Source: Ignavibacteria bacterium
GTDB taxonomy: Bacteria; Bacteroidota; Ignavibacteria; UBA10030; SZUA-254
NCBI GenBank assembly: GCA_016178625.1
Contig: JACOSX010000055.1
Location: 1 to 60,090 of the forward strand
Length of the DNA: 60,090 bases
Direction of reading: 5' to 3'
Shown here in pieces: positions 47,611 through 56,471 of the stretch. The notes below the pieces were generated by a model. The model worked only from the letters and a program-made list of their open reading frames with translations. It made no database searches and was not told the origin of the DNA. A program made the position numbers and the translations under genes. Each line of letters begins with the position of its first letter. Within the stretch, counting starts at the first letter, position 1.

Positions 47611-48273
47611 ATGACCGTTTCTGGTCCGACCCTCAACCTCAAGTGGAAATCCCTCATCGTGCTATTGTTAGGACTGGGCATTCAGATATCAAAAAGTGGG
47701 GATAAGCAAAGCACCACATCTGTCAAGACAAATCTTCACGTGTTGCAGGACCTCGTTGCAGCGGAGGTGGGGGAAGTCATCGAGCATTCAAAATTGGTGG
47801 CAGGCAATCGCATCGAAATGAAATGCCCGCCGGCTGATGATAATTGGATCATGTGCAATTCAATCTCATCGACACTACAATCATTTGGATGCCGAGTGTT
47901 TACCCCAGGCGACACAGCCATCACTCCAGATTTCATGATTGATGTCGGAGGGGCCGAGATGAGGGTGAGATACGAGGATGTATTTCGAAACGGAATGTTC
48001 GGCTCGAAAAAAGTTCGCCGTACAATATCGGTCGGTGTATCTGTTGAGTCAATGAACACAAAGACCAAGGAAGTGCTCTTTAGTGGTTTTTTACGCAAAG
48101 AAGTTTCAGATACGGTTGCGGTTGATGATATTCCAACCCTGGAACTTGCTTCTGCCAAGAGCACCCATGCCGAACTTCCTCCAGAAACCACGTTCGACCG
48201 TATTGTTGAACCCTTTGTCATCATAGGTGCAACGGGTGTTATCGTCTACTTATTTTTTCATGTGCGAAGTTAA
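47611..48273 (+). CDS. membrane-anchored protein of unknown function
   Basis: 220 residues. An N-terminal hydrophobic stretch (SLIVLLLGLGIQI) and a C-terminal membrane helix (FVIIGATGVIVYLFFHVRS) flank a periplasmic-looking domain with two cysteines (EMKCPPADDNWIMCNS) and a beta-rich core (IDVGGAEMRVRYEDVF). I do not recognise the family. It is between gdhA (12 bases) and bamD (about 24 bases), so it may be cotranscribed with bamD and act in the envelope. Confidence 0.65.
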   Translation: MTVSGPTLNLKWKSLIVLLLGLGIQISKSGDKQSTTSVKTNLHVLQDLVAAEVGEVIEHSKLVAGNRIEMKCPPADDNWIMCNSISSTLQSFGCRVFTPGDTAITPDFMIDVGGAEMRVRYEDVFRNGMFGSKKVRRTISVGVSVESMNTKTKEVLFSGFLRKEVSDTVAVDDIPTLELASAKSTHAELPPETTFDRIVEPFVIIGATGVIVYLFFHVRS

Positions 48274-48297
48274 TCTCACTTGACGTTACGAATGATC

Positions 48298-49119
48298 ATG
48301 AAGGAACTCCTCTCTACACACATCATCACTTCTTTTATTCTTGCTGGGCTACTTTGCTCATGCGGCTCTTCAAATGTTCCCCAAAGCCTTTCGGCGGAAG
48401 AACGGTTTGATCTTGGAAAGAAGAAATTCGATAATGAGGATTACTTGGAGGCGGTCGCCGAATTTGAGATCGTGAAGCTGCAATATCCTGGTAGCGCTGT
48501 TGCAGACGATGCTCAGTATTATCTCGCGGAATCCCACTTTAAGCGGGAAGAATATCTGCTCGCTGCGGAAGAATATCAGACGCTGATTCGGAACTTCCGT
48601 TCGAGCTCATTAGTACCGCTGGCACAATACAAGACAGGGTTATCATATTACTATCTCTCGCCGAAAGCACCGCTCGAACAAAAATACACGTTGCGGGCGA
48701 TCGATGAACTCCAATCCTTCATAGAATATAATCCCAAGCACGAGCTTGTTCCCGATGCAGAGGGAAAAATTAAAGAGCTCGATACAAGACTCGCTCAAAA
48801 ACTTTACGATACCGCAGTTCTTTACATGAAGATGGAGTATTTCAAGTCGGCGACGGTCTATTATTCAACGGTTGTCGAAAAATATCATGATACCCCGTAT
48901 GCTGAACCTGCGTTGATCGGGAAAGTAAGATCATTGGTCGCGCGGAAAAAATATGATGAAGCTAAGCAAGACATCGACAAATTTTTCGAGAAGTATCCTA
49001 ACAGTCGGATGAAAGGTGAGGCGGAATCGCTCAGGGACGAGATTGAGGGCCATCTCAAAAACAAGTCAGCAGAGGTTGGCCATCAGATGCTTCTTGGTTT
49101 CATCATCCAACGTACCTGA
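48298..49119 (+). CDS. bamD: outer membrane assembly lipoprotein BamD
   Basis: Component of the BAM complex that inserts beta-barrel proteins. 273 residues from ATG 48298, chosen because it places the lipoprotein signal at the very N-terminus (MKELLSTHIITSFILAGLLCSC); the tracked TTG 48280 adds six residues. Tetratricopeptide helices follow: ERFDLGKKKFDNEDYLEAVAEFE, DDAQYYLAESHFKREEYLLAAEEY and AEPALIGKVRSLVARKKYDEA. The HxxxG-like turns match YfiO/BamD. The BamA gene is not in the window. Confidence 0.92.
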   Translation: MKELLSTHIITSFILAGLLCSCGSSNVPQSLSAEERFDLGKKKFDNEDYLEAVAEFEIVKLQYPGSAVADDAQYYLAESHFKREEYLLAAEEYQTLIRNFRSSSLVPLAQYKTGLSYYYLSPKAPLEQKYTLRAIDELQSFIEYNPKHELVPDAEGKIKELDTRLAQKLYDTAVLYMKMEYFKSATVYYSTVVEKYHDTPYAEPALIGKVRSLVARKKYDEAKQDIDKFFEKYPNSRMKGEAESLRDEIEGHLKNKSAEVGHQMLLGFIIQRT

Positions 49120-49127
49120 GAAGGCTG

Positions 49128-49607
49128 ATGATGAGAAAATATCTTGTCAAACGGTCGCAAGTTGAAATGACACAACTTGTTCTTCCGAACGATACGAACC
49201 AATTAGGAAATCTTCTCGGCGGACGGTTAATGGAGTGGATGGATATCGCCGCAGCGATATCCGCCCAACGCCATTGCAATCGGGTATGCGTTACGGCGGC
49301 GGCAGATGATCTTGTGTTTCATCAACCGATCCGTCTGGGTGAAGTTGTCACCTTGCGCGCATCGGTTAATCGAGCGTTCGGGACGTCAATGGAAGTTGGT
49401 GTACATGTTGTGGCAGAAAATCAGTTGACCGGAGAACGGAAAACAGCAAACACCGCGTACCTTACCTTTGTCGCAGTGGATGAACACGGGATGCCTGTGG
49501 GCATTCCTCCTGTCATTCCACAGACACCCGATGAAAAACGCCGTTATCACGAGGCTCTCACGCGTCGCAATCTGCGGCTCAAGCGGCGAAAGACTGTCAA
49601 GAAATAA
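49128..49607 (+). CDS. acyl-CoA thioesterase (hotdog fold, BACH/YciA type)
   Basis: Hydrolyses acyl-CoA to free fatty acid and CoA. 159 residues, one hotdog domain: TQLVLPNDTNQLGNLLGGRLMEWMD carries the conserved Asn/Asp-Gly active-site turn. DDLVFHQPIRLGEVVTLRAS and TANTAYLTFVAVDEHGMP follow. The C-terminus is a basic tail (LTRRNLRLKRRKTVKK). Eight bases after bamD. Confidence 0.92.
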   Translation: MMRKYLVKRSQVEMTQLVLPNDTNQLGNLLGGRLMEWMDIAAAISAQRHCNRVCVTAAADDLVFHQPIRLGEVVTLRASVNRAFGTSMEVGVHVVAENQLTGERKTANTAYLTFVAVDEHGMPVGIPPVIPQTPDEKRRYHEALTRRNLRLKRRKTVKK

Positions 49608-49615
49608 CGGCGATT

Positions 49616-51835
49616 GTGCGCGTGTCGCGACTCTTCCCCCTACGGTCGTTTAATTCTGCTGGCATCATGTTTATCCTTTTTGCTTTGCAGATTTCAGGAT
49701 CGAGTATGCTGAAGGCGCAACGCTATCTGACAACGTTCGGCATGGTGTCAGAGTTGAAGATTGGGCAGGGTGTTCGCGGCATTTTTTCAGGTGATTTCAA
49801 TGGAGATGGTATTGCCGATCTCGCGACGTATGGTAGGGAGGACATTCATTGTTACCTCCAGCACCCGGACTCATTCTCCTTTTCAATGAACACTCTTGTT
49901 GTTGGTAAAACAATTATTCACGCTGCGACTGGACGTTTCAACCATGACCGGTACGGCGACCTTGTTGTGCTCTCGGACGATCCCCTTACATTGCAAATCT
50001 TTCTCGGAAAGCCTCGGGGCAAATATATACGATCTTGGGAAACAACCTTAGAACATTCGTTCGATAACATTCTGGTTGCCGATGTCAACAACGATCGGAA
50101 AGCTGATCTACTTCTCTACGGCAAGCGAGAATTGGGGGTATCCGTGTATCTCGGTCGGGGAAACGGCACCTTTCAAGAAGCTACAACCATCCTTCCAGAA
50201 TACTCTTTCAGCACTCTCCTGGTTGCAGATTTACAAGACGATGGCATCAATGATCTTGTCGGCACGAATTGGATTTCTAACCAAGTTCTGACATTCTCTG
50301 GTTTTGGAAGGCTGAAGTTCAGTGAGCCTTCCATTCTCGAGTGCCAGCAAGAACCGATGATGCTTTCTACCGCGCTTCTAGATTCGGATCTCAACAAAGA
50401 TTTAGTTGTTCTATTTGCAGAGAGCCCTATGTGCCAAACATTCCTCGGTGATGGCTTGGGTGGTTTTCACTTGTTTGAAACTATACCGCTGCAAAACATA
50501 CCGACAGATCTTGGCGTTGTGGATCTCAATGGAGATGGTGTCGAAGATGTTGGCATCCTATCCACCGTTGAGAATAGTATAAGTGTCAGACTTAATAACG
50601 GACGAGGGGAACTCGAGGAGAACGTTGTATTTGCCGGGGGGAGTAAATCTGTCTGGTGTACCTATTTTCGTCATGGTCGGACACGATTCGTCGACGCAGC
50701 GCTTGTAGATACTGTACTGGGACGGCTGCGAATTCTTTACAACGCGAACGTGCATATTCCCAAGAGTGAAGAAACTCAGTATCTGGCTGGTCTCAAACCA
50801 ACGAGTGTCTTGTGTGCTGATATTAACGTTGATGGATGGGACGACCTGATTGTGGCAAATACCGGCTCAAAGAGCATCTCACTTTTCTTGAACCAAGGGA
50901 ATGGTTTCCTCGGGGGACAAATATCCTACCCAGTCCCCATGGCTCCAAGCTCATTGCATTATATTACGAAGGATGATTCTACTGCCGCGATCATTGCCAC
51001 AGGTCCCGATTCAAAAAATATCTCTGTTCTCGAAATCAACTTGCTGGCATTCTCACATGCAGTATACAGCCTTCCGCTGCAAGGAGAGCCTGAAGTTCTC
51101 CGCGCAACTATCGATAAGACTACACATTCACTGCACGTCTTCGCTGCTGAACACGAAACCCCGACCAATTACTCCTCGTTGGTTGAGTTTGAAGAGATCA
51201 GCGCAAACCGGTTCATACAACGAAGTATCAACCCGACTCTTGTGGGACCCATTCTCGGTGTAGTCATGGGTGATTATGACGGCGATGGGTATTCGGATAT
51301 CGTTTACGTCGTTTACGATAAACGTCAACACAAGGAAGAAATTTTTCAATCGGCAGGTGGATCCTCGGAAGAGTTCGGTCCTTTGAAGCTCGCCTGTTCA
51401 TTCGACGAACCAGATGCGGTGGTCCCGCTACTCTGGAGCAGTGATCTCGACAATGATGGTGTAGGAGATCTTATTCTCAACCTCAAAGAACCTGAAAATA
51501 AAATTTTCATATTGAAAGGAACTAAAGACTCAACACTTCATCTTAGTTCTACACAACCAATAGCGTTTGTAGCGGTTTCTTCAAAAGATAGATTGAAAAT
51601 TCTGGATGTCGACGGCGACGGTACCGCCGATGTGGTTTTAGAAAATACGATGACAAAGCGATGTCAGGCATTTTTAGGAAAAGGCGATGGAACATTTCCG
51701 GAGGAGATCCGCTTAACCACAAGCGAAGGATTCGGTGGTTTTGACCTTGGAAATTTTGAGAACGGGCTCATCCCTGAACTTGTCTTATCTGATAGCATCA
51801 ATGGTATTGTGAAGATTATTTCCTTGAAGGAATAA
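49616..51835 (+). CDS. secreted FG-GAP/VCBS repeat protein
   Basis: 739 residues with a signal segment (SAGIMFILFALQISGSSMLKAQ). At least seven calcium-binding loops of the FG-GAP/VCBS type appear: DFNGDGIADLATYG, DVNNDRKADLLLYG, DLNGDGVEDVGILS, DINVDGWDDLIVAN, DYDGDGYSDIVYVV, DLDNDGVGDLILNL and DVDGDGTADVVLEN. These build a beta-propeller like integrin alpha chains. No sorting tail is visible. The start is GTG. Likely surface binding; ligand unknown. Next gene follows after eight bases. Confidence 0.85.
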   Translation: MRVSRLFPLRSFNSAGIMFILFALQISGSSMLKAQRYLTTFGMVSELKIGQGVRGIFSGDFNGDGIADLATYGREDIHCYLQHPDSFSFSMNTLVVGKTIIHAATGRFNHDRYGDLVVLSDDPLTLQIFLGKPRGKYIRSWETTLEHSFDNILVADVNNDRKADLLLYGKRELGVSVYLGRGNGTFQEATTILPEYSFSTLLVADLQDDGINDLVGTNWISNQVLTFSGFGRLKFSEPSILECQQEPMMLSTALLDSDLNKDLVVLFAESPMCQTFLGDGLGGFHLFETIPLQNIPTDLGVVDLNGDGVEDVGILSTVENSISVRLNNGRGELEENVVFAGGSKSVWCTYFRHGRTRFVDAALVDTVLGRLRILYNANVHIPKSEETQYLAGLKPTSVLCADINVDGWDDLIVANTGSKSISLFLNQGNGFLGGQISYPVPMAPSSLHYITKDDSTAAIIATGPDSKNISVLEINLLAFSHAVYSLPLQGEPEVLRATIDKTTHSLHVFAAEHETPTNYSSLVEFEEISANRFIQRSINPTLVGPILGVVMGDYDGDGYSDIVYVVYDKRQHKEEIFQSAGGSSEEFGPLKLACSFDEPDAVVPLLWSSDLDNDGVGDLILNLKEPENKIFILKGTKDSTLHLSSTQPIAFVAVSSKDRLKILDVDGDGTADVVLENTMTKRCQAFLGKGDGTFPEEIRLTTSEGFGGFDLGNFENGLIPELVLSDSINGIVKIISLKE

Positions 51836-51843
51836 CCACGCCA

Positions 51844-53643
51844 ATGGGACCAGCGATGTTGAAGATATGTTACTATGTCGGACTGGTATTTTTTAGTACC
51901 GTCGTGCTCATCGGCATCGTAAAAGGACAGGAAGTATTGAGCACAGTGGGGCGGCTCGAACAAATTGTCCAGGCAGCCGAATCAATGCACGGAGACAAAC
52001 CGTTTCCCGCTCTTGCACAATCTCTGGGATATGGAGGGAAGTGCGGCTTGTGGCTTTCGTTCGAAGTCGCACGCAACTGGAGTTCATTCACGGAAGCTCA
52101 GAAGCAGCGCATCCAGATGTCACTTACAGCTCCTACAACTCAGAAGGATCGCATCATCGGGCATTTTCATATGTATTATGATTCGTCAGGTATTGACGCC
52201 CCTTCGATGGTCACGGTCGACTCGCTTGATGTTTGCCAACAAATTCCAGGGACGGTAGAGGCGTTTGTCGATTCTGTGGGAGCGATCTTCAACTATGCGT
52301 GGACGTACGAGATCGATTCCCTTGGTTATCCGCCGCCACCCCTCGAAGCCGATGGCTACTATCGCATCAACATCAGAGATGAAAGCCCGCTATTGTACGG
52401 CGAGACTGTTCACGACTCAAATCCAATCAACTCAGGGATACCCCAGCGTTACAAGACTTACATTGTCATCGACAACGATTTTTGTGAAGTCTATCGACCA
52501 ACCAGAGGAATGCCAGCATTGAAAGTAACGGCGGCACATGAATTTCATCACGCAATACAGCTTGGTCAGTATGGTGAATGGCCCAACGATTTATATTTCT
52601 ATGAGATCACATCAGTATGGATGGAAGACGAAGTATATAATGATATCAATGATTATTATCAGTATCTTAAGATTAATCGTCCTCCACCAAACCCACCTAC
52701 TCCGCTTGGACAATTCGCTACTCCTGATATTCCCTTCACATCGTTCAGCGGACTTCTTCCCTACAGCCGCGGAATCTGGGGGAAATTCATCGAGAAGCGA
52801 TTCTCTCGAGATGTTATACGTCATACATGGGAATACATGCGTAACAGTCCAAGCCTGCCCTCAATGGACTTGGCGCTTGCCGATATAGGCAGCTCCTTTC
52901 GTCGGGCATTTGTTGAATGGGCATACTGGAATTATCGCACGTACACAAACAGCGACACGATAAGATTCTATACAGAAGGTAAACAGTATCCTCCAATCCA
53001 GCAACGCACCGTGATTGAATATAATCACACGGCGCGTTCATTTACCGATAGTGTTGGAGCAGTAAGCTCAGTCTATCATCCTATCTGCATTCTTGCGTCA
53101 CCATCTGATTTTTGCAGCAACAGCCCAACAATGATGGCTATCGTCTCAAATATTAACACGGGAGCCAGCCAGGGCTACGGCAATTTTGGTTTTGTGTATG
53201 ATCTTGCCGATAGTGGAGATGCATCGTACAAGAAGCTCGCGACTGGAATTTTTGTGAGACTTGATGTACCTGATCCTCAGAACTGGATATCGCAGGAGTC
53301 GGATTCGCTCCTAACGATACAATCAGTTCTATCCGACGTCATCGTTTGTCCAAACCCTTTTTATCCACCGCGACAGAATTATATCTACTTTCGATTGCCG
53401 GAAGCGAATCAACAATCGGCCACCTTGACTGTTCTGACCCCCAGTATGGATCAAATCGTTGCCAAAGAATTTCTCTTAAAGACGACAGCGTGTCGGCAAG
53501 GGGCAGAATTAGAAGGCGGGCAGGGACTCCAGTGGGATGGTCTGGACAATAATCAAGCGTTGGTCCCATCCGGAATTTATTTCTACGTTATTAATGTTGA
53601 TGACAAACAGTACATGGGAAAATTCTCAGTTATTAGGGAATAG
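51844..53643 (+). CDS. secreted MXAN_6640-like putative metalloprotease with YPNP-type tail
   Basis: 599 residues. N-terminal hydrophobic signal (ICYYVGLVFFSTVVLIGIVKGQ). The catalytic centre reads VTAAHEFHHAIQLG, an HExxH zinc motif, followed by ITSVWMEDEVYNDINDYYQYL as the downstream acidic region. The C-terminal domain (VIVCPNPFYPPRQNYIYFRLP and SGIYFYVINVDDKQYMGKFSV) resembles type IX/FlgD sorting domains. The layout matches the MXAN_6640 group known from myxobacteria. ccmA begins on the very next base. Confidence 0.78.
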   Translation: MGPAMLKICYYVGLVFFSTVVLIGIVKGQEVLSTVGRLEQIVQAAESMHGDKPFPALAQSLGYGGKCGLWLSFEVARNWSSFTEAQKQRIQMSLTAPTTQKDRIIGHFHMYYDSSGIDAPSMVTVDSLDVCQQIPGTVEAFVDSVGAIFNYAWTYEIDSLGYPPPPLEADGYYRINIRDESPLLYGETVHDSNPINSGIPQRYKTYIVIDNDFCEVYRPTRGMPALKVTAAHEFHHAIQLGQYGEWPNDLYFYEITSVWMEDEVYNDINDYYQYLKINRPPPNPPTPLGQFATPDIPFTSFSGLLPYSRGIWGKFIEKRFSRDVIRHTWEYMRNSPSLPSMDLALADIGSSFRRAFVEWAYWNYRTYTNSDTIRFYTEGKQYPPIQQRTVIEYNHTARSFTDSVGAVSSVYHPICILASPSDFCSNSPTMMAIVSNINTGASQGYGNFGFVYDLADSGDASYKKLATGIFVRLDVPDPQNWISQESDSLLTIQSVLSDVIVCPNPFYPPRQNYIYFRLPEANQQSATLTVLTPSMDQIVAKEFLLKTTACRQGAELEGGQGLQWDGLDNNQALVPSGIYFYVINVDDKQYMGKFSVIRE

Positions 53644-54291
53644 ATGTCTATTGTCAACCTGATAGCTTCGGACTTGACGAAGTTTTTCAATCGCAGGAAG
53701 ATTTTTTCTGATATCTCTTTCACCCTTCACTATGGCAGCTCCGTAGCAATCACAGGGCGTAACGGTTCTGGTAAGTCAACGTTGCTTAAGATCCTTGCCG
53801 GTGTACTCTCTTCGACAAAAGGGGAGGTGGACATCCAAATCGATGGCAAGGACATCGATTTGGAACACCGTCATCAAATTGTTGGGTTCGTTTCACCCTA
53901 TCTTCAGATGTATGATGAATTTACCGGATGGGAGAATCTTGACCTCTTCCGACGGGTGCGCGGGGTGGATGTCCGCGACGAACTGTTGCTGGATTTGATC
54001 AGGCGTGTGAATCTGTTCGATCGGAGGAATGATTTCGTGAGAACATATTCCTCTGGAATGAAACAGCGGTTGAAATACGCATTCGCTCTTTTGCATCGAC
54101 CGCCAATCCTATTCCTCGATGAACCATCCGCCAACCTTGATAACGAGGGAATCGCGACAGTCTACGATATGATGGAGGAACAAAAACAGAAAGGGATCCT
54201 CGTTGTGGCGACGAACGTTGCCGCGGAGCAAAGCCACTGTGAGTTCGTGCTCGACTTGAACTCAGGTTCACCAATCATGGTTGGACAATGA
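53644..54291 (+). CDS. ccmA: cytochrome c maturation ATPase CcmA
   Basis: ATPase of the CcmAB(CD) heme-handling complex. 215 residues: Walker A ITGRNGSGKSTLLKILAG, signature YSSGMKQRLKYAFALL, Walker B ILFLDEPSANLDNEG. Its short length and ATGA overlap with ccmB identify it in context. It drives release of heme-CcmE from CcmC. The start codon follows the previous stop directly, so it may be read from the upstream transcript. Confidence 0.9.
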   Translation: MSIVNLIASDLTKFFNRRKIFSDISFTLHYGSSVAITGRNGSGKSTLLKILAGVLSSTKGEVDIQIDGKDIDLEHRHQIVGFVSPYLQMYDEFTGWENLDLFRRVRGVDVRDELLLDLIRRVNLFDRRNDFVRTYSSGMKQRLKYAFALLHRPPILFLDEPSANLDNEGIATVYDMMEEQKQKGILVVATNVAAEQSHCEFVLDLNSGSPIMVGQ

Positions 54292-54968
54292 AACTAACTA
54301 CGTTTGGCTTGACTTCATTTGTTCTCTTCACGAAAGAGTATCGCTCCGAGATTCGCACACGTTATGCCTTGAATGCCCTGTTGATGTTTGTTGTGACGAC
54401 ACTCTCGATGATACTGTTCTCAATCGCTCGAGAAAATGTATCTCCTGAAGTTCTCGCCGGAGTGTTATGGGTTATCATTTTTTTTTCAACAATGTCAGGG
54501 CTGGCGCGGACGTTCGTTAGCGAGGAGGAACGAGGTACTGTTTTAACATTGCAATTAATCGCTCGTCCACTCACGATCTATATAGGTAAGCTGTTTTTTA
54601 ACTTTCTCCTGCTCGCCTCAATTAATGTTGTGACCGTGGCGCTCTATCTCGTGTTGATCACAAATTTTTCAGTTCAGAGTTACTCGATCTTTGCCCTCAC
54701 GCTCATCTTAGGAACACTCGGTCTTGCAGCCGCGACGACGATCCTCGCGGCAATTATCGCAAAGGCTCATTCGAAGGGAACGTTGTTCCCTGTCATCTGC
54801 TTTCCCATTTTGCTTCCATTACTGATCACTGTGATTGCAGCAACACAGAAAGCTGTTGAGGGGGTTCCATTCGAGGAGGCAAGCGGGCTGTTCCGGGCTC
54901 TCATCGCATATATCATTGTCATAGGGGCGGTCTCATACATTTTATTCGATTACATCTGGAAAGATTAA
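54288..54968 (+). CDS. ccmB: heme exporter protein CcmB
   Basis: Integral membrane partner of CcmA. 226 residues with six hydrophobic segments (for example VLWVIIFFSTMSGLARTF, LLASINVVTVALYLVLIT, FPVICFPILLPLLITVIAA). The CcmB hallmark TKEYRSEIRTRYALNALLMF is at the N-terminus, then EERGTVLTLQLIARPLTIYIGK. Overlaps ccmA by four bases; ccmC follows after a 232-base gap with palindromes. Confidence 0.92.
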   Translation: MKLTTFGLTSFVLFTKEYRSEIRTRYALNALLMFVVTTLSMILFSIARENVSPEVLAGVLWVIIFFSTMSGLARTFVSEEERGTVLTLQLIARPLTIYIGKLFFNFLLLASINVVTVALYLVLITNFSVQSYSIFALTLILGTLGLAAATTILAAIIAKAHSKGTLFPVICFPILLPLLITVIAATQKAVEGVPFEEASGLFRALIAYIIVIGAVSYILFDYIWKD

Positions 54969-55046
54969 CGTTTTGGGTAGTGTATCAATTCAAGAAAAAC
55001 ATTTCAGTGGGACAGGCATTTGGCGAAGCCATCCCCTCGGGACTTG

Positions 55047-55087
55047 CCTGTCAGACAGGTCTACGACTCTATCGAGTCGAAGACTCG
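55047..55087. repeat. cluster of overlapping palindromes between ccmB and ccmC
   Basis: CCTGTCAGACAGG (55047-55059), CGACTC-TATC-GAGTCG (55064-55079) and CGAGTC-GAA-GACTCG (55073-55087). The last two share their middle arm, so only one can form at a time. It could be a REP-like dispersed repeat or an attenuator-like switch before ccmC. Confidence 0.5.
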
Positions 55088-55131
55088 GAGAGAATGACCT
55101 ACCAAGAACCAAACTGATGCACTACCACATT

Positions 55132-55159
55132 TTGGTGTGAGTCCATTTTTTTGTATCTT
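55132..55159 (+). promoter_or_regulatory. possible promoter for ccmCDEF
   Basis: TTGGTG (55132-55137), 16-base spacer, TATCTT (55154-55159), about 40 bases before the ccmC start. A moderate match; it would allow ccmC onward to be made apart from ccmAB. Confidence 0.35.
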
Positions 55160-55200
55160 TCAATCGATGATCAAGCGTTGTTACGGTTCGTAAAAAAACC

Positions 55201-55887
55201 ATGGCATTGAAGATATTTCTGGGTCTCTGGCTATCAGCGGTAATTGTTGTTGCCTTTGTGTTTCCGATCGTTTCTCACCCTGCCCGTTGGTATGAGTTTC
55301 CTGTTGTACCTGGTCTCGAAGATAAAGCGCGGATTCTTTTCTTCCATGTTCCAATGTCGTGGACGGCGGTTGTCGCGTTTATCGTTTCAATGGCATATGC
55401 CATCAAATACCTTGCGAAGAAAAAGTTTGATGACGACATTATTTCAGCTTCATCGGCAGGGTTAGGTTTCATGTTTTGTATCCTCGCAACAGTCACAGGA
55501 TCGCTCTGGGCAAAGTTTAACTGGGGTTCATTCTGGAACTGGGATCCCAGAGAAACCTCGATCTTTGCCCTCCTGTTGATATACGGCGCATATTTCGCAC
55601 TTCGATCGGCGCTCGATGTGGAAGAGAAGCGAGCGACACTCTCGGCAGTCTATTCCATTATCGCTGGGGTCACGGTTCCCTTTTTTATTTTCATCATGCC
55701 GAGAATTGTATCGAGTCTTCATCCTGATCCTATCGTGAATACCCGCGGAAAGATCGATATGAACAGTACGATGTTGGTTGTCTTCTTATGCTCGCTTGCA
55801 GGGTTTACAGCCCTTTATCTCTGGATGCTGAGAATGAGAGTGCGAGCAGAGAGGCTCGATCTCAACCTTCAATCAAAGGGAGAGTAA
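55201..55887 (+). CDS. ccmC: cytochrome c maturation protein CcmC
   Basis: Membrane protein that loads heme onto CcmE. 228 residues, six membrane helices. The tryptophan-rich periplasmic WWD motif reads WGSFWNWDPRETSIFALLL. Heme-ligand histidines lie in the flanking loops (FFHVPMSWTAVVAF and VSSLHPDPIV). Length is typical. Followed directly by ccmD. Confidence 0.94.
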   Translation: MALKIFLGLWLSAVIVVAFVFPIVSHPARWYEFPVVPGLEDKARILFFHVPMSWTAVVAFIVSMAYAIKYLAKKKFDDDIISASSAGLGFMFCILATVTGSLWAKFNWGSFWNWDPRETSIFALLLIYGAYFALRSALDVEEKRATLSAVYSIIAGVTVPFFIFIMPRIVSSLHPDPIVNTRGKIDMNSTMLVVFLCSLAGFTALYLWMLRMRVRAERLDLNLQSKGE

Positions 55888-56022
55888 GTGTACGACTTTC
55901 TATCACAAAACGCGCTCTATGTTGTGTTACTCATTGTGTTGATCTGCTGGGGTGGAATTTTTTCATACTTGCTGCGGTTAGATAAGAAAATAGCAGACCT
56001 TGAACAGCGTACAAAGAAATGA
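55888..56022 (+). CDS. ccmD: CcmD-like small membrane protein
   Basis: Absent from the ORF track. GTG 55888 with GGGAGAG just upstream opens a 44-residue ORF ending TGA 56020-56022. The product has one membrane helix (ALYVVLLIVLICWGGIFSYL) and a charged C-terminal tail (RLDKKIADLEQRTKK). That architecture and its place between ccmC and ccmE are those of CcmD, which helps release holo-CcmE from the CcmABC complex. Confidence 0.82.
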   Translation: MYDFLSQNALYVVLLIVLICWGGIFSYLLRLDKKIADLEQRTKK

Positions 56023-56032
56023 AAATGTCATC

Positions 56033-56422
56033 ATGAAAATCAAAATCATCATCGCATCTATTGTCATTGTCGCAGCTATTATCTTTGGCGCCATCTCCTT
56101 CGTGGAAACCAACGTTGAGTATACAGACTTCCATACTGCCGCGACATCTCACAAGAAAGTCCAAGTCAAGGGCGCATGGGTGAAGGATAAAGAGTCGCTG
56201 TTTGATGCTGCTACAAGTCAATTTGTTTTTTATATGAAAGATGACTTCGGACGGGAAGAGAAGGTCGTCTACGACGGGGCTAAACCAAATAACTTTGAAA
56301 TCGCCAATGCTGTTGTTGTGAAAGGGCGATACCATGATGGATATTTCCATGCCAGCGAGATCCTAACAAAGTGTCCGTCGAAGTACGAAGCTGATGGCGA
56401 AACGGTAAAGAAGACTCTGTAG
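56033..56422 (+). CDS. ccmE: CcmE heme chaperone, CXXXY variant
   Basis: Periplasmic heme carrier anchored by one N-terminal helix (IIIASIVIVAAIIFGAISF). I start it at ATG 56033 (129 residues); the tracked start at 56000 lies inside ccmD. The OB-fold segments (VQVKGAWV, FYMKDDFG, AVVVKGRYHDGYFHASEIL) are those of CcmE. Where classical CcmE has the heme-binding His (LAKHDENY), this one reads LTKCPSKYEA: C114-x3-Y118. The CXXXY form is known from archaea and some bacteria with System I*, which lack CcmH. The genes ccmG/H/I are indeed not seen here. Confidence 0.93.
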   Translation: MKIKIIIASIVIVAAIIFGAISFVETNVEYTDFHTAATSHKKVQVKGAWVKDKESLFDAATSQFVFYMKDDFGREEKVVYDGAKPNNFEIANAVVVKGRYHDGYFHASEILTKCPSKYEADGETVKKTL

Positions 56423-56471
56423 TTTTCACGGTAGGTCATACGTTCTTAAAAGAGGGTTAGGAAAAAACTGC

